From positions 1-64,000 of the forward strand of contig CAYXMH010000014.1 in assembly GCA_964466115.1 (NCBI GenBank): 64,000 nt of DNA, written 5' to 3'. The notes under the pieces are model-generated. The model was given only the letters and a program-made list of their open reading frames with translations, made no database searches and was not told where the DNA came from. The translations under genes were made by a program, and so were the position numbers. The DNA comes from Pseudolysobacter sp964466115. Its GTDB lineage: Bacteria > Pseudomonadota > Gammaproteobacteria > Xanthomonadales > Rhodanobacteraceae. This document shows, in pieces, positions 17,552 to 26,683 of the stretch (positions within the stretch are counted from its first letter, which is position 1; the number at the start of each line of letters is the position of its first letter).

Positions 17552-19576
17552 ATGTCGGTTGTTCGTATTCACTTGATTGCCATTGGGCTTGCGCTTGCTG
17601 TAACTGGAACACTTGACGCTCATACCAACGAGCGCGGATTGGATGCGCGCAATTTTGATACCAACGCCAACCCCTGCCAGGATTTTTGGCAATACGCGAA
17701 TGGGGGTTGGTTAAAAGCAAATCCGATTCCGGCGCAATACAGCCAATGGAGCCTGGATGACGAACTGCGCGAACGCAATCTCGCCGTACTGCGTGAAATG
17801 CTTGAAACGGCAGCCAACACAGCAAGCCCTAAAGGCAGCAATTTACAGAAAATTGGCGATTTTTATGCCGCGGCGATCGATCAAGCCGCCGCCAATCGTT
17901 TGGGGTATGCACCCATCCAAGGGGATCTTGCCAGTATTGCTGCGCTTGGCTCAATGGATGGCGCGGTGGCATTGATTCAAGATTGGCAAACGCGGGGTTT
18001 CGACGTGCTATTCCATTTCAGCACAGAAGCTGACCTCAAGAATTCCAATACCGCGATCGCCTATGCCGGCCAAGGGGGCTTGAGTTTACCAGACCGCGAC
18101 TACTATCTGCGTAACGATGCCGACTCAAAAAAACTGCGTGCAAAATACCTTACCCATGTCGAGCGCCTGTTAACCTTGATCGGCGAAAAAAACGCCCATG
18201 AACAGGCACACTGGGTACTGGACTTAGAAACTCGCTTAGCCAAAGCGTCCCTCGATCGCGTCGCGTTGCGCGATCCGGCCAGTTCCTACCATATCTACAC
18301 AATTGGCGAAGCAGATGCAAAAACTCCGCATTTCTCTTGGAGTGCTTTTTTCCAAAAAATCGGTCGCGCGGATGTGTCCCGTTTCTCACTTTCGCAACCG
18401 GACTTCTTCAGCGCAGTGGATCAGGCATTCACCCATGCGCCGTTGGCACATTGGCAAGCGTATCTGCGCTGGAACCTAATCAACTTCGCTGCCCCTTACT
18501 TAAGCCAGGTATTTGTCGATGAGGATTTCGCATTCAACGACAAAACATTACGCGGCGACCAGCAACTCAAACCGCTATGGAAGCGCGCCATTGACTCCAC
18601 CAACGCAGCGCTCGGTGAGGCGGTGGGCGAAATGTACGTGCAACGGCTATTTCCACCCGAAGCCAAAACGCACGCCATGACACTCGTTAACAACCTCAAG
18701 GCCGCACTGCGCGCGCGTTTAGAGAAACTCGATTGGATGAGCCAAGAAACCAAAACTGCCGCATTTGCCAAACTCGATACGCTAACAGTAAAAATCGGCT
18801 ATCCCGACCACTGGCGCGACTATACGAAACTTACCATCAACCGGGAGAGTCATCTCGCCAATATGCGCGCGGCAATGGAATTTGAAGCGCAACGCCAATT
18901 TGCAAAGATGGATCATCCGGTTGATAAATCCGAGTGGGATATGACCCCGCAAACGGTCAATGCCTATTACAACCCGATGCAAAACGAGATTGTGTTCCCC
19001 GCCGCACAATTAATGCCACCGTATTTCGATGCGAATGCCGATGACGCTGTGAATTACGGCGGGATAGGAACGGTAATCGGGCATGAAATGCTGCATGGCT
19101 TTGACGACGAGGGCAGCCAGTTCGACGCTCAAGGCAATTTGCGCGACTGGTGGAGCAAGAGCGACCGCGAACAATTTGAAACGCGCACCACCAAATTGGT
19201 ACAGCAATTTGATGCCTATGTGCCGATCGGCAAACTGCATATCAATGGCAAGCTGACGTTGGGCGAGAACATCGCCGATTTTGGCGGCCTCTTGGTCGCT
19301 TACGATGCCTATAAATTAGCGGTAAAGGAGGCTTCCGAACTTAAAATTGATGCTTTGACCGGCGACCAGCGGTTTTTCTTATCTTATGCCCAAACCTGGC
19401 GCACCAGCGAACGCGACGAACGGCTCAAACTGCAGGTTCAATCGAACGAGCATGCGCCAGCAAAGTTTCGCGTAATCGGGCCAATCAGCGATACCCCGGC
19501 TTTTGCCGCAGCATTTGGCTGCACACCGGGCAGTGCCATGCTTCGTGATGAATCGAAGCGTGTTTCTATTTGGTGA
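17552..19576 (+). CDS. M13 family zinc metallopeptidase (first of tandem pair)
   Basis: 674 residues. A signal peptide (about 1-23) suggests a periplasmic or surface location. The M13_N domain carries NPCQDFWQYANGGWLKANPIP, and the catalytic domain has VNAYYNP, the zinc motif HEMLH starting at His511, Glu572 in GENIAD as third ligand, and a C-terminal VSIW. Length and motifs match neprilysin/PepO-type endopeptidases that cut short peptides, so it should be active. The next gene, 70 bp downstream, is a diverged paralog. Confidence 0.95.
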   Translation: MSVVRIHLIAIGLALAVTGTLDAHTNERGLDARNFDTNANPCQDFWQYANGGWLKANPIPAQYSQWSLDDELRERNLAVLREMLETAANTASPKGSNLQKIGDFYAAAIDQAAANRLGYAPIQGDLASIAALGSMDGAVALIQDWQTRGFDVLFHFSTEADLKNSNTAIAYAGQGGLSLPDRDYYLRNDADSKKLRAKYLTHVERLLTLIGEKNAHEQAHWVLDLETRLAKASLDRVALRDPASSYHIYTIGEADAKTPHFSWSAFFQKIGRADVSRFSLSQPDFFSAVDQAFTHAPLAHWQAYLRWNLINFAAPYLSQVFVDEDFAFNDKTLRGDQQLKPLWKRAIDSTNAALGEAVGEMYVQRLFPPEAKTHAMTLVNNLKAALRARLEKLDWMSQETKTAAFAKLDTLTVKIGYPDHWRDYTKLTINRESHLANMRAAMEFEAQRQFAKMDHPVDKSEWDMTPQTVNAYYNPMQNEIVFPAAQLMPPYFDANADDAVNYGGIGTVIGHEMLHGFDDEGSQFDAQGNLRDWWSKSDREQFETRTTKLVQQFDAYVPIGKLHINGKLTLGENIADFGGLLVAYDAYKLAVKEASELKIDALTGDQRFFLSYAQTWRTSERDERLKLQVQSNEHAPAKFRVIGPISDTPAFAAAFGCTPGSAMLRDESKRVSIW

Positions 19577-19646
19577 TTGTTTTTAAGTATTTATTTATAC
19601 ATCCAGTAAAAATCCACTCATAAAACCCAACCAGTGAGACTCCACT

Positions 19647-21680
19647 ATGAATACTCGTTTACTCCAACCTCTCCTCGTCTTATCGATAAGCTTCGCACTT
19701 TCGGCGGTCGCTTCGGTCGAGAACGTACACAGCGAAATCATCAAAGCGAACCTGGACAGCAAGCTCAACCCTTGCCAGGATTTTGCCGGTTACGTCAATA
19801 ACATCAGCCAAAAATCGCAGCCGATTCCGGCCGACCGCTCCAGCTGGGGTACGTTCGCCCAACTCGATGAGCGTTCATTAAACACGCAGCACGGCATCCT
19901 CGAAGGGCTTGCGAAAAACCATCCTAAGGCGGGCACGACCGAACAAAAAGTCGGCGATTTCTACGCGTCGGGAATGGATGAGGCGAAGATCGAGAAAGAC
20001 GGCTACAACCCGATCAAGGACGACTTAAAGCGCATTGATAATCTAAAGAACGCAAACGATATCGGTGTGCTGCTGCGCGACTACGAAAACCAAGGCCTCG
20101 GCCTGCTGTTTGGATTTCAGAATCAAGCGGATCTTAAAGACTCCACCCATGTCATTGCCTACGCAACTCAGGGCGGCCTTGGCTTACCCGACCGCGATTA
20201 CTACCTGAAAGACGACGCCGATTCAAAGAAATTGCGCGAAGCGTATGTCGCGCATATCGTGCGTGTGCTGGAGTTAATCGGCACCGCACACGAGGACGCG
20301 GTTAAGCAAGCGCAGTTGGTGATGGAATTTGAAACCCGTTTGGCGAATGTTTCTCTCACGCGGTTGGAACTGCGCGATCCAGCAAAATCGTACAACATGG
20401 TGAGCTTTGCCGACGCTGATAAAGCAACCCCACACTTTTCTTGGGAGAAGTTCTTTGCTGCCCAGAGCATCGAGGGGGTAAACAACTTCTCGTTGTCCCA
20501 CCCGAAATTTTTCGCCGAAATGGACAAAATGTTAGCCGAAGTGCCGATCGCACAGTGGCAAGCCTATTTCCGGTTCCAAATCGTTAATGCTGCATCCCCT
20601 TCTTTAAGCAAACCGTTTGTTGATGAACAATTTGCGTTTTACGGAAAGACCTTGCGCGGTCAAAAAGAACTAAAGCCGCGCTGGAAGCGGGTGATGGAAA
20701 CAGTGAACGGCCAAATGGGCATGGCATTAGGCCAGATCTACGTCAATCAAACCTTCCCGCCGGAAGCAAAAGCGCGGGCGCTGGATTTGGTCAATAACTT
20801 GCGCGCATCGCTCAAAAATCGTATTGAGCATCTGGATTGGATGAGCGATGAGACTAAGAAATTGGCGCTGGAGAAATGGAACACGTTCATGCCCAAGATT
20901 GGTTATCCGGACGAATGGCGCGATTGGTCGGGCCTTAGCATTACGCACGACAATTACGTTGGCAATCTGCGCGCGGCTACAAAATTCACGCACGCTTGGA
21001 ACATGGCTAAGATCGGTAAACCGGTCGATCGCAAGGAATGGGGCATGACACCGCAAACAGTGAATGCTTACTACAACCCCACCCTCAATGAAATCGTTTT
21101 CCCTGCCGCCATTCTGCAACCCCCGTTCTTCGACGCAAAAGCCGATGATGCACTCAATTACGGCGGCATTGGCGCCGTTATCGGCCACGAAATGACCCAC
21201 GGCTATGATGACGAAGGCAGCCAGTTCGATGCGAAAGGAAATATGCAGAACTGGTGGAGTGAAGCGGACAAGAAAAAATTCGAGGAACGTACCGGCCGCC
21301 TGGTGCAGCAATTCGATGACTATGTCGCCATCGATAATTTGCACGTCAATGGCAAACTTACGTTGGGAGAAAACATCGCCGATCTGGGGGGGTTAAATAC
21401 CGCCTACGACGCGCTGCACACAGCATTGGCGAAAAAACCGCAAGGTCCAATCGATGGCTTAAGCCAAGACCAGCGCTTCTTCATCAATTTTGCGCAAGTT
21501 TGGTCGACCCAATTTCGCCCAGAGGAAGCCAAATTGCGCTTGAACACCGACGTCCACGCACCGCCGAAGTTCCGCGCCATCGCGGCGGCCAGCAATATGC
21601 CGGCTTTCGCGCAAGCGTTTAGCTGCAAAGCCGGTGACGCAATGGTTCGCGCCGGTGATGCTCAAGTGAAGATCTGGTAA
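19647..21680 (+). CDS. M13 family zinc metallopeptidase (second of tandem pair)
   Basis: 677 residues. An N-terminal signal peptide ends near ALSAVAS. NPCQDFAGYVNNISQKSQPIP replaces the usual WxxxNPIP-type block, a mild divergence. The zinc motif HEMTH starts at His514, Glu575 lies in GENIAD, VNAYYNP is intact and the chain ends VKIW. It aligns along its whole length with the upstream gene and clearly arose by tandem duplication. A rho-independent terminator follows 35 bp after the stop, so the two peptidases probably form one transcript. Confidence 0.95.
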   Translation: MNTRLLQPLLVLSISFALSAVASVENVHSEIIKANLDSKLNPCQDFAGYVNNISQKSQPIPADRSSWGTFAQLDERSLNTQHGILEGLAKNHPKAGTTEQKVGDFYASGMDEAKIEKDGYNPIKDDLKRIDNLKNANDIGVLLRDYENQGLGLLFGFQNQADLKDSTHVIAYATQGGLGLPDRDYYLKDDADSKKLREAYVAHIVRVLELIGTAHEDAVKQAQLVMEFETRLANVSLTRLELRDPAKSYNMVSFADADKATPHFSWEKFFAAQSIEGVNNFSLSHPKFFAEMDKMLAEVPIAQWQAYFRFQIVNAASPSLSKPFVDEQFAFYGKTLRGQKELKPRWKRVMETVNGQMGMALGQIYVNQTFPPEAKARALDLVNNLRASLKNRIEHLDWMSDETKKLALEKWNTFMPKIGYPDEWRDWSGLSITHDNYVGNLRAATKFTHAWNMAKIGKPVDRKEWGMTPQTVNAYYNPTLNEIVFPAAILQPPFFDAKADDALNYGGIGAVIGHEMTHGYDDEGSQFDAKGNMQNWWSEADKKKFEERTGRLVQQFDDYVAIDNLHVNGKLTLGENIADLGGLNTAYDALHTALAKKPQGPIDGLSQDQRFFINFAQVWSTQFRPEEAKLRLNTDVHAPPKFRAIAAASNMPAFAQAFSCKAGDAMVRAGDAQVKIW

Positions 21681-21714
21681 CCCCTTACAACTGAAACCAC
21701 ACCTGCGTTATCTT

Positions 21715-21753
21715 AAGAGGCGTCCTGCGATAAGCACGACGCCTCTTTTTTTT
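21715..21753 (+). terminator. Rho-independent terminator after the M13 pair
   Basis: A 10-bp perfect stem (AAGAGGCGTC / GACGCCTCTT) with a 13-nt loop is followed by an eight-T run. It lies 35 bp after the second peptidase stop and ahead of the rapA promoter. Confidence 0.9.
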
Positions 21754-21772
21754 GCATCAAAAGATCTATCGC

Positions 21773-21800
21773 TTGCATAAAAGTTGACGACGCGGATAAT
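21773..21800 (+). promoter_or_regulatory. Predicted sigma-70 promoter of rapA
   Basis: TTGCAT (21773-21778), a 16-bp spacer and GATAAT (21795-21800), 29 bp before the rapA start and just after the terminator. Each hexamer matches four or five of six consensus positions. Prediction by eye only. Confidence 0.45.
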
Positions 21801-21829
21801 CCGCGCCTCAACCGCATGCCCGTAAACCT

Positions 21830-24679
21830 ATGAGCTTTATCCCCGGACAACGTTGGATCAGCACCGCTGAACCCGAGCTTGGTCTTGGCACTGTTTTGCG
21901 TTGCGAAGGCCGCAGCGTGCAGCTTCTGTACGCCACGTCAGGGGTGATTCGGCATTACGCGCAGCAATCGGCACCTTTGCTTCGCGTTGAATTCAAACCC
22001 GGCGATCGCATTCAGTGCGGTGGTGGCAGTCTCGTTGTTGAACGCGTGGAAACACACGCTGGGCTAATTCATTATCACGGTGAAGGGAAAATCGTACCGG
22101 AGGGTGAGCTCGACGATGCCCAAAATGTCTCGAAAGCCGACGAACGCTTGATTTCGGGTCGCGTTGATCGCGTTGATCAATTCGATTTCAGGATGGAGGC
22201 TTTGCAACGCCGCGCTGCGGCACGCCGTGCTTTGACCTATGGCATAGGCTCGAGTCGAGTCGACTTAATCCCACATCAACTGCGCGTGGCAGAAATTGCC
22301 TATGCGCGCCGTCCGCTACGCGTGCTACTCGCCGATGAAGTGGGTTTGGGAAAAACCATTGAAGCAGGCCTCATACTTGCGCGATTGCTGGCCAGTGGCC
22401 GCGTCAACCGAATCTTAGTGCTGTTGCCAGCAAGTTTGGTGCATCAGTGGTTTGTCGAATTGCTGCGGCGCTTTAATCTATCTTTTTCTATATTCGATGA
22501 GGAACGCTGCGAGGCAATCGAGCCACTCGGGTCCAGCGGCAATCCGTTTGACCACGAGCAGCTCGTGATTACCGATCTTGGTTTTGTCATCGGATCTGCG
22601 CAACGGTCGCAACAACTGCTCGCGGGCAATTGGGACATGCTGGTGGTGGATGAAGCGCATCATTTGACTTGGACCCCCACCGCAGCCAGCGCCGAATATC
22701 AATTGGTCGAGCGCTTGGCCGAAACCACGCGCCATGTCGTTCTGCTAACCGCCACGCCCGAACAGCTCGGTCACAGCGGGCATTTTGCGCGGCTGCGGCT
22801 GCTTGACCCCGCGCGTTATCACGATTTGTCGCGCTATCTTCAAGAGGCTGAAGGTTATGTGCGGCTGTCGCAGATTTCGCAAAAATTACAAGATGCAACT
22901 GAGTTGACGAAAACGGAACTCGCCGAGATCGCCGCTCGCCTGACCGATGACCCGCAATTGCAAAAGCAACTGACGCAATACAGTGAAGGCAAAAAAGAAG
23001 CTGCGGGCGCGCTGCTCGACGCGTTGATTGATCGCCACGGCACCGGACGCGTGATGTTCCGCAACCGCCGCGTCCAAGTCGGTGGTTTCCCCTGCCGAAT
23101 TGCAGAGCTTAGCGTCTTGGACGCGGCCGATCTCGGAGAGGAGGAACGACAACGCCTTCTGGCGGAGTTTATAAGCGACGTACAGCAACCACCGGCAGCG
23201 CTTGAGCTTAACTACAACGACGATCCGCGACTGCCCTGGTTACTCGCCCTGATTGAAAACCTCAGCCCGAAAAAGCTGCTACTGATTTGCCGCAGCCAAG
23301 CAAAGGTATTGGCCTTGGAGGAGGTGTTGCGCGTGCGCAGCGGCGTTAAAGTCGCGCGCTTCCACGAGGGAATGACGATCGTACAGCGCGACCGCAATGC
23401 CGCGTATTTCGCCGAGCCCGATGGCGCGCGTTTGATGCTGTGCGCCGAGATCGGTTCGGAGGGTCGCAACTTCCAATTTGCCCATCATTTAATTTTGTGG
23501 GATTTACCGCTCGATCCCGATCTGCTGGAACAGCGCATTGGCCGTCTCGACCGTATTGGCCAAAAAAACGACATTACCTTACACGCCATGGCGTTTGCCG
23601 GAACCGCACAACAGGTGCTGTTGCGCTGGTACGAGCAGGGTTTAGATGCCTTCCGCTTAAGCCCAGCCGATGGCCGTGAGTTGACCAAACGCTACGCGGC
23701 ACGCCTTATCGAGTTGGCACAACAACATGCACATTGTGCCGAGGAAACCGATGCTGAAATGCAGGCATTGATTACAGAAACTCGCTCTACTCATGAGGAG
23801 TTATCCGCCCTAATTCACGCCGGTCGCGATCATTTGCTTGAGATAGCCGCGCAACGCCAAGCACCGGATGGCTTATTGCAAACGGCGTTGGCGCAAGAGG
23901 ATGCCGATGTCCGCTTTGATGCTTTCGTCCTGCGTTTGTTCGAACAATTTGGCATCGAAAACGACGAGCACGGTCCACGCACGTATCTATTGGACCCCGA
24001 ATACCTCAGCACCGATGGATTTCCAGGTTTAAAAGATGGCCCGCAAACCATTACGTTCGATCGCGCCACCGCCCTGCGGCGTGAAGACTTCCCTTTGTTG
24101 CGCGCCGATCATCCGTTGGTAAGCGGCGCACTCGATCTACTGTTGCTCGGTGAACAAGGCAATTGCGCGTTTCTAGCGGATGACGCTTTGCCCAAAAAAA
24201 CCGTGCTGCTCGAATGCCTGTTCGTACTGGAATGCGTCAGTGCCCAAAAACTGCACGTGGACCGTTTTCTACCGGCGACTCCGATTCGGGTGGTTATCGA
24301 CACGCGCTTGCAGCCGCGCGACGAATATCGTCCACACCCAGCCAGTCTTGCGCGGGCCCGTGATCACGAGGTTGAAGCCACGCGGTATCGCAAATACTTG
24401 GCAACGCTGGTTCCGCCCATGCTTAAACGCGCCGAGGAGCTCGTCCGTGATCGCGCTATGGCAGAAATCACGAATGCGCTTGCCGCAATGGAAACAAGTC
24501 TCGGCAAGGAGCTAGTGCGACTGCGCGCTTTGCAACGCGTTAATTTAAGCATTCGCGATGAAGAAATTCGCGCATTGGATGATGAACTGAACGCCTTGCG
24601 CAAGGCACTACCCTTAGCGCACACGAGGCTCGACGCCATTCGTTTTGTTTGCAGTGCGGATTTTCTTTCGCTGCGTTGA
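21830..24679 (+). CDS. rapA: RNA polymerase-associated ATPase RapA
   Basis: 949 residues (E. coli RapA is 968). It is a Swi2/Snf2-type ATPase that binds RNA polymerase and helps recycle it after termination. N-terminal Tudor-like modules open with FIPGQRWIS and LGLGTVLRCEGR, then comes the helicase core: DEVGLGKTIEAG (about 169-180), LLPASLVHQW, DEAHHL (about 274), LLTATPEQLGHSGHFARL, and in the second lobe ARLMLCAEIGSEGRNFQFAHHLILWDLP and RIGRLDRIGQ. The C-terminal RapA domain is present. It stands as its own unit behind a terminator and a predicted promoter. Confidence 0.96.
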   Translation: MSFIPGQRWISTAEPELGLGTVLRCEGRSVQLLYATSGVIRHYAQQSAPLLRVEFKPGDRIQCGGGSLVVERVETHAGLIHYHGEGKIVPEGELDDAQNVSKADERLISGRVDRVDQFDFRMEALQRRAAARRALTYGIGSSRVDLIPHQLRVAEIAYARRPLRVLLADEVGLGKTIEAGLILARLLASGRVNRILVLLPASLVHQWFVELLRRFNLSFSIFDEERCEAIEPLGSSGNPFDHEQLVITDLGFVIGSAQRSQQLLAGNWDMLVVDEAHHLTWTPTAASAEYQLVERLAETTRHVVLLTATPEQLGHSGHFARLRLLDPARYHDLSRYLQEAEGYVRLSQISQKLQDATELTKTELAEIAARLTDDPQLQKQLTQYSEGKKEAAGALLDALIDRHGTGRVMFRNRRVQVGGFPCRIAELSVLDAADLGEEERQRLLAEFISDVQQPPAALELNYNDDPRLPWLLALIENLSPKKLLLICRSQAKVLALEEVLRVRSGVKVARFHEGMTIVQRDRNAAYFAEPDGARLMLCAEIGSEGRNFQFAHHLILWDLPLDPDLLEQRIGRLDRIGQKNDITLHAMAFAGTAQQVLLRWYEQGLDAFRLSPADGRELTKRYAARLIELAQQHAHCAEETDAEMQALITETRSTHEELSALIHAGRDHLLEIAAQRQAPDGLLQTALAQEDADVRFDAFVLRLFEQFGIENDEHGPRTYLLDPEYLSTDGFPGLKDGPQTITFDRATALRREDFPLLRADHPLVSGALDLLLLGEQGNCAFLADDALPKKTVLLECLFVLECVSAQKLHVDRFLPATPIRVVIDTRLQPRDEYRPHPASLARARDHEVEATRYRKYLATLVPPMLKRAEELVRDRAMAEITNALAAMETSLGKELVRLRALQRVNLSIRDEEIRALDDELNALRKALPLAHTRLDAIRFVCSADFLSLR

Positions 24680-24725
24680 TACTAGGTGGACCAGGCTTAC
24701 CTGGTTTGCTTCAAACGATTTATCC

Positions 24726-24803
24726 CTGTGGGAGTGGCGTCCCGCCACGATAGGCCTTTCCGCAAACTGTAACGCTTATCGCGGCTAGAAGCTGCTCCCA
24801 CGA
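24726..24803. repeat. REP/BIME-like inverted repeat
   Basis: Two imperfect inverted arms (CTGTGGGAGTGGCGTCCCGCC..., 24726-24752, and ...GCGGCTAGAAGCTGCTCCCAC, 24777-24803) face each other across ~24 bp. Each arm carries a GTGGGAGxxGC..GCxxC(G)CGAT-type hairpin like the REP elements common in Pseudomonas and Xanthomonadales. It sits between convergent rapA and purA. The family resemblance is from memory. Confidence 0.65.
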
Positions 24804-24891
24804 CGAGAGTTTCCCGGTGGGTTCAGCCCGATGCTACCCACAATTAACAACCCGCCGGAAACCAACCGCACACGGTAGACCAAGGCTCGCC

Positions 24892-26184
24892 CTACGCAAA
24901 CGCATCGCGCAAGACGATGTTTTCTTCGCGGTCCGGACCGGTCGATACCATCGCCAGCGGGCAGCCGACCAACTCCTCGAGCGAACGCAAATAAGCGCGC
25001 GCGGCAGCGGGTAACTTGGCGAAGTCACGAATGCCGCGCGTCGGTTCCGACCAACCGGGAAAATCCAGATACACGGGTTGGCACTCTTCCCAACCGGCGG
25101 CGTCGAGTGGCGAATACTCGGTTTCCTTGCCGCGATAGCGATAGGCAATGCACATTTTGATCGACGGCAGGCCATCCAGTACATCGAGCTTGGTCACGCA
25201 TAAGCCGGACATGCCGTTGATCTGCACCGCGCGCTTTAAGGCGACTAAATCGATCCAACCACAGCGACGCGGCCGACCGGTGGTTGCGCCGAATTCGTCG
25301 CCGCGCTTACGGATGTCGTTGCCGAGATCATCATCAAGCTCGGTCGGGAACGGTCCGCCGCCGACGCGAGTCGCGTAGGCTTTGGTAATGCCAAGCACAT
25401 AGTCAATGTCACAGGCGCCAACGCCGGTACCAGCACAGGCGCCGCCAACCGTGGTGTTGCTCGATGTCACATAAGGATAGGTGCCGTGGTCGATATCAAG
25501 CAATGAACCCTGCGCTCCTTCAAAAAGAATACGCTTGCCCTCGCGACGCAAGGTATTCAGCAGTCCGCTGACATCGGACATCATCGGCTTCACGTAACCG
25601 CCGAACTCGAGTGCCTCATCCAGCGTTTTCTGAAAATCGATCGTTTCCGCTTTCAAGTAATGCTCTAAGACAAAATTGTGATAATCCAGAACAATGCGTA
25701 ATTTTTCTGCCAGCTGATCGGGGTAGTTCAAATCGGCCACGCGCACACCACGCCGCGCGACTTTGTCTTCATACGCCGGACCGATGCCGCGCCCAGTGGT
25801 GCCAATCGCTTTATCGCCACTGGCTTTTTCGCGTGCCTGATCCAATGCAATGTGATAAGGCATGATCAAAGGTGTGGCCGGGCTGATCTTCAAGCGCGAG
25901 CGCACATCAACACCGCGCGCTTCGAGCTCACCGACTTCTTTCTTCAGCGCCGCGGGCGATAACACCACACCGTTGCCAATCAAGCACAATACGCCTTCGC
26001 GCAAGATTCCCGAGGGAATCAAATGCAGCACGGTTTTCTTACCACCGATGACCAACGTATGGCCGGCATTGTGCCCGCCTTGAAAACGCGCCACCGCTGC
26101 GACTCGCTCAGTCAGCAGATCGACGATTTTGCCCTTGCCTTCGTCGCCCCACTGGGCTCCGAGAATGACTACTGACTGTCCCAT
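24892..26184 (-). CDS. purA: Adenylosuccinate synthetase
   Basis: PurA joins IMP and aspartate with GTP to form adenylosuccinate, the first AMP-specific step of purine synthesis. The start ATG at 26184 (MGQSVVILGAQWGDEGKGKI) gives 430 residues, the usual length. A second ATG directly before it and a TTG at 26196 are less likely starts. GGHNAGHT, the TTGRGIGPAYEDK loop, GAQGSLLDIDHGTYPYVTSS and GATTGRPRRCGWID are all intact. It closes the miaA-hfq-hfl-DUF2065 block exactly as in E. coli. Confidence 0.97.
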   Translation of the reverse strand: MGQSVVILGAQWGDEGKGKIVDLLTERVAAVARFQGGHNAGHTLVIGGKKTVLHLIPSGILREGVLCLIGNGVVLSPAALKKEVGELEARGVDVRSRLKISPATPLIMPYHIALDQAREKASGDKAIGTTGRGIGPAYEDKVARRGVRVADLNYPDQLAEKLRIVLDYHNFVLEHYLKAETIDFQKTLDEALEFGGYVKPMMSDVSGLLNTLRREGKRILFEGAQGSLLDIDHGTYPYVTSSNTTVGGACAGTGVGACDIDYVLGITKAYATRVGGGPFPTELDDDLGNDIRKRGDEFGATTGRPRRCGWIDLVALKRAVQINGMSGLCVTKLDVLDGLPSIKMCIAYRYRGKETEYSPLDAAGWEECQPVYLDFPGWSEPTRGIRDFAKLPAAARAYLRSLEELVGCPLAMVSTGPDREENIVLRDAFA

Positions 26185-26303
26185 CATAGTTTCCAAAAAT
26201 TACCGCGGCACAATGCAGCGGGTTAAAATTCGTCTCGTTTAATAAACAACCCCTGTCGCAAGCAGCATGGTATTTGCTGGTAGGCTGGCAGTTTACGAAA
26301 CCC

Positions 26304-26368
26304 GTTCATGCTGAGCCTGTCGAAGCACCGAACCTTTTCGTTCACCCTTCGACAGGCTCAGGGCGAAC
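26304..26368. repeat. Palindromic intergenic repeat (CTTCGACAGGCTCAG type)
   Basis: Arms GCTGAGCCTGTCGAAG (about 26310-26325) and CTTCGACAGGCTCAGGGCGAAC (26347-26368) can pair over about 15 bp, with a ~20-bp loop. Elements with this arm are dispersed in many proteobacterial genomes. It lies between purA and the DUF2065 gene. An apparent 62-residue minus-strand frame through it is a repeat artefact. Confidence 0.7.
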
Positions 26369-26418
26369 GGAATGCCTGAGTTCCCATCGCAAATTGGAGT
26401 AACCGCCGAACGCATTTG

Positions 26419-26444
26419 TTGGGCTTCACTTCGTTCAGCCCAAC
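26419..26444. repeat. Short palindromic hairpin (GTTGGGCT...AGCCCAAC)
   Basis: Perfect 8-bp arms GTTGGGCT and AGCCCAAC enclose a 10-nt loop. It resembles another common dispersed intergenic palindrome. It lies downstream of the DUF2065 gene on its transcribed strand but has no T-run, so a terminator role is not supported. Confidence 0.5.
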
Positions 26445-26477
26445 CTACCAGAAAACACTTCGCTGCTTTACGATCGA

Positions 26478-26663
26478 TCAATACAGCAATTTCAATAAAA
26501 TCAAACCCACGGCGATCATCACACCCCCCATTATCCGCAGTGCATGCTCATCCAGCGCCCGCATCTGCTCGGCAAAACGCTTCCACGCGCGCGGGGCCGA
26601 GAAAAGGAATAAGCCTTCGATTACCAGCACCAAACACAATGCCGCGACCAGTTCCCTGGACAT
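26478..26663 (-). CDS. DUF2065 small membrane protein (YjeT family)
   Basis: 61 residues with two hydrophobic segments (about 5-22, LVAALCLVLVIEGLFLFS, and about 43-60, IMGGVMIAVGLILLKLL) separated by a basic loop WKRFAEQMRALDE. This matches DUF2065/YjeT, which in E. coli lies at the same place between hflC and purA. Its role is unknown; the position suggests a link to the HflKC membrane complex, but that is guilt by association. Confidence 0.9.
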   Translation of the reverse strand: MSRELVAALCLVLVIEGLFLFSAPRAWKRFAEQMRALDEHALRIMGGVMIAVGLILLKLLY

Positions 26664-26683
26664 CAGGGCTCACTCCATAACAC

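Noticed and set aside
26293..26481. 62-codon minus-strand frame between DUF2065 and purA
   Set aside because: Made of palindromic repeat sequence (typical LSLSKGERK / RQAQHER repeat translation); not a gene.
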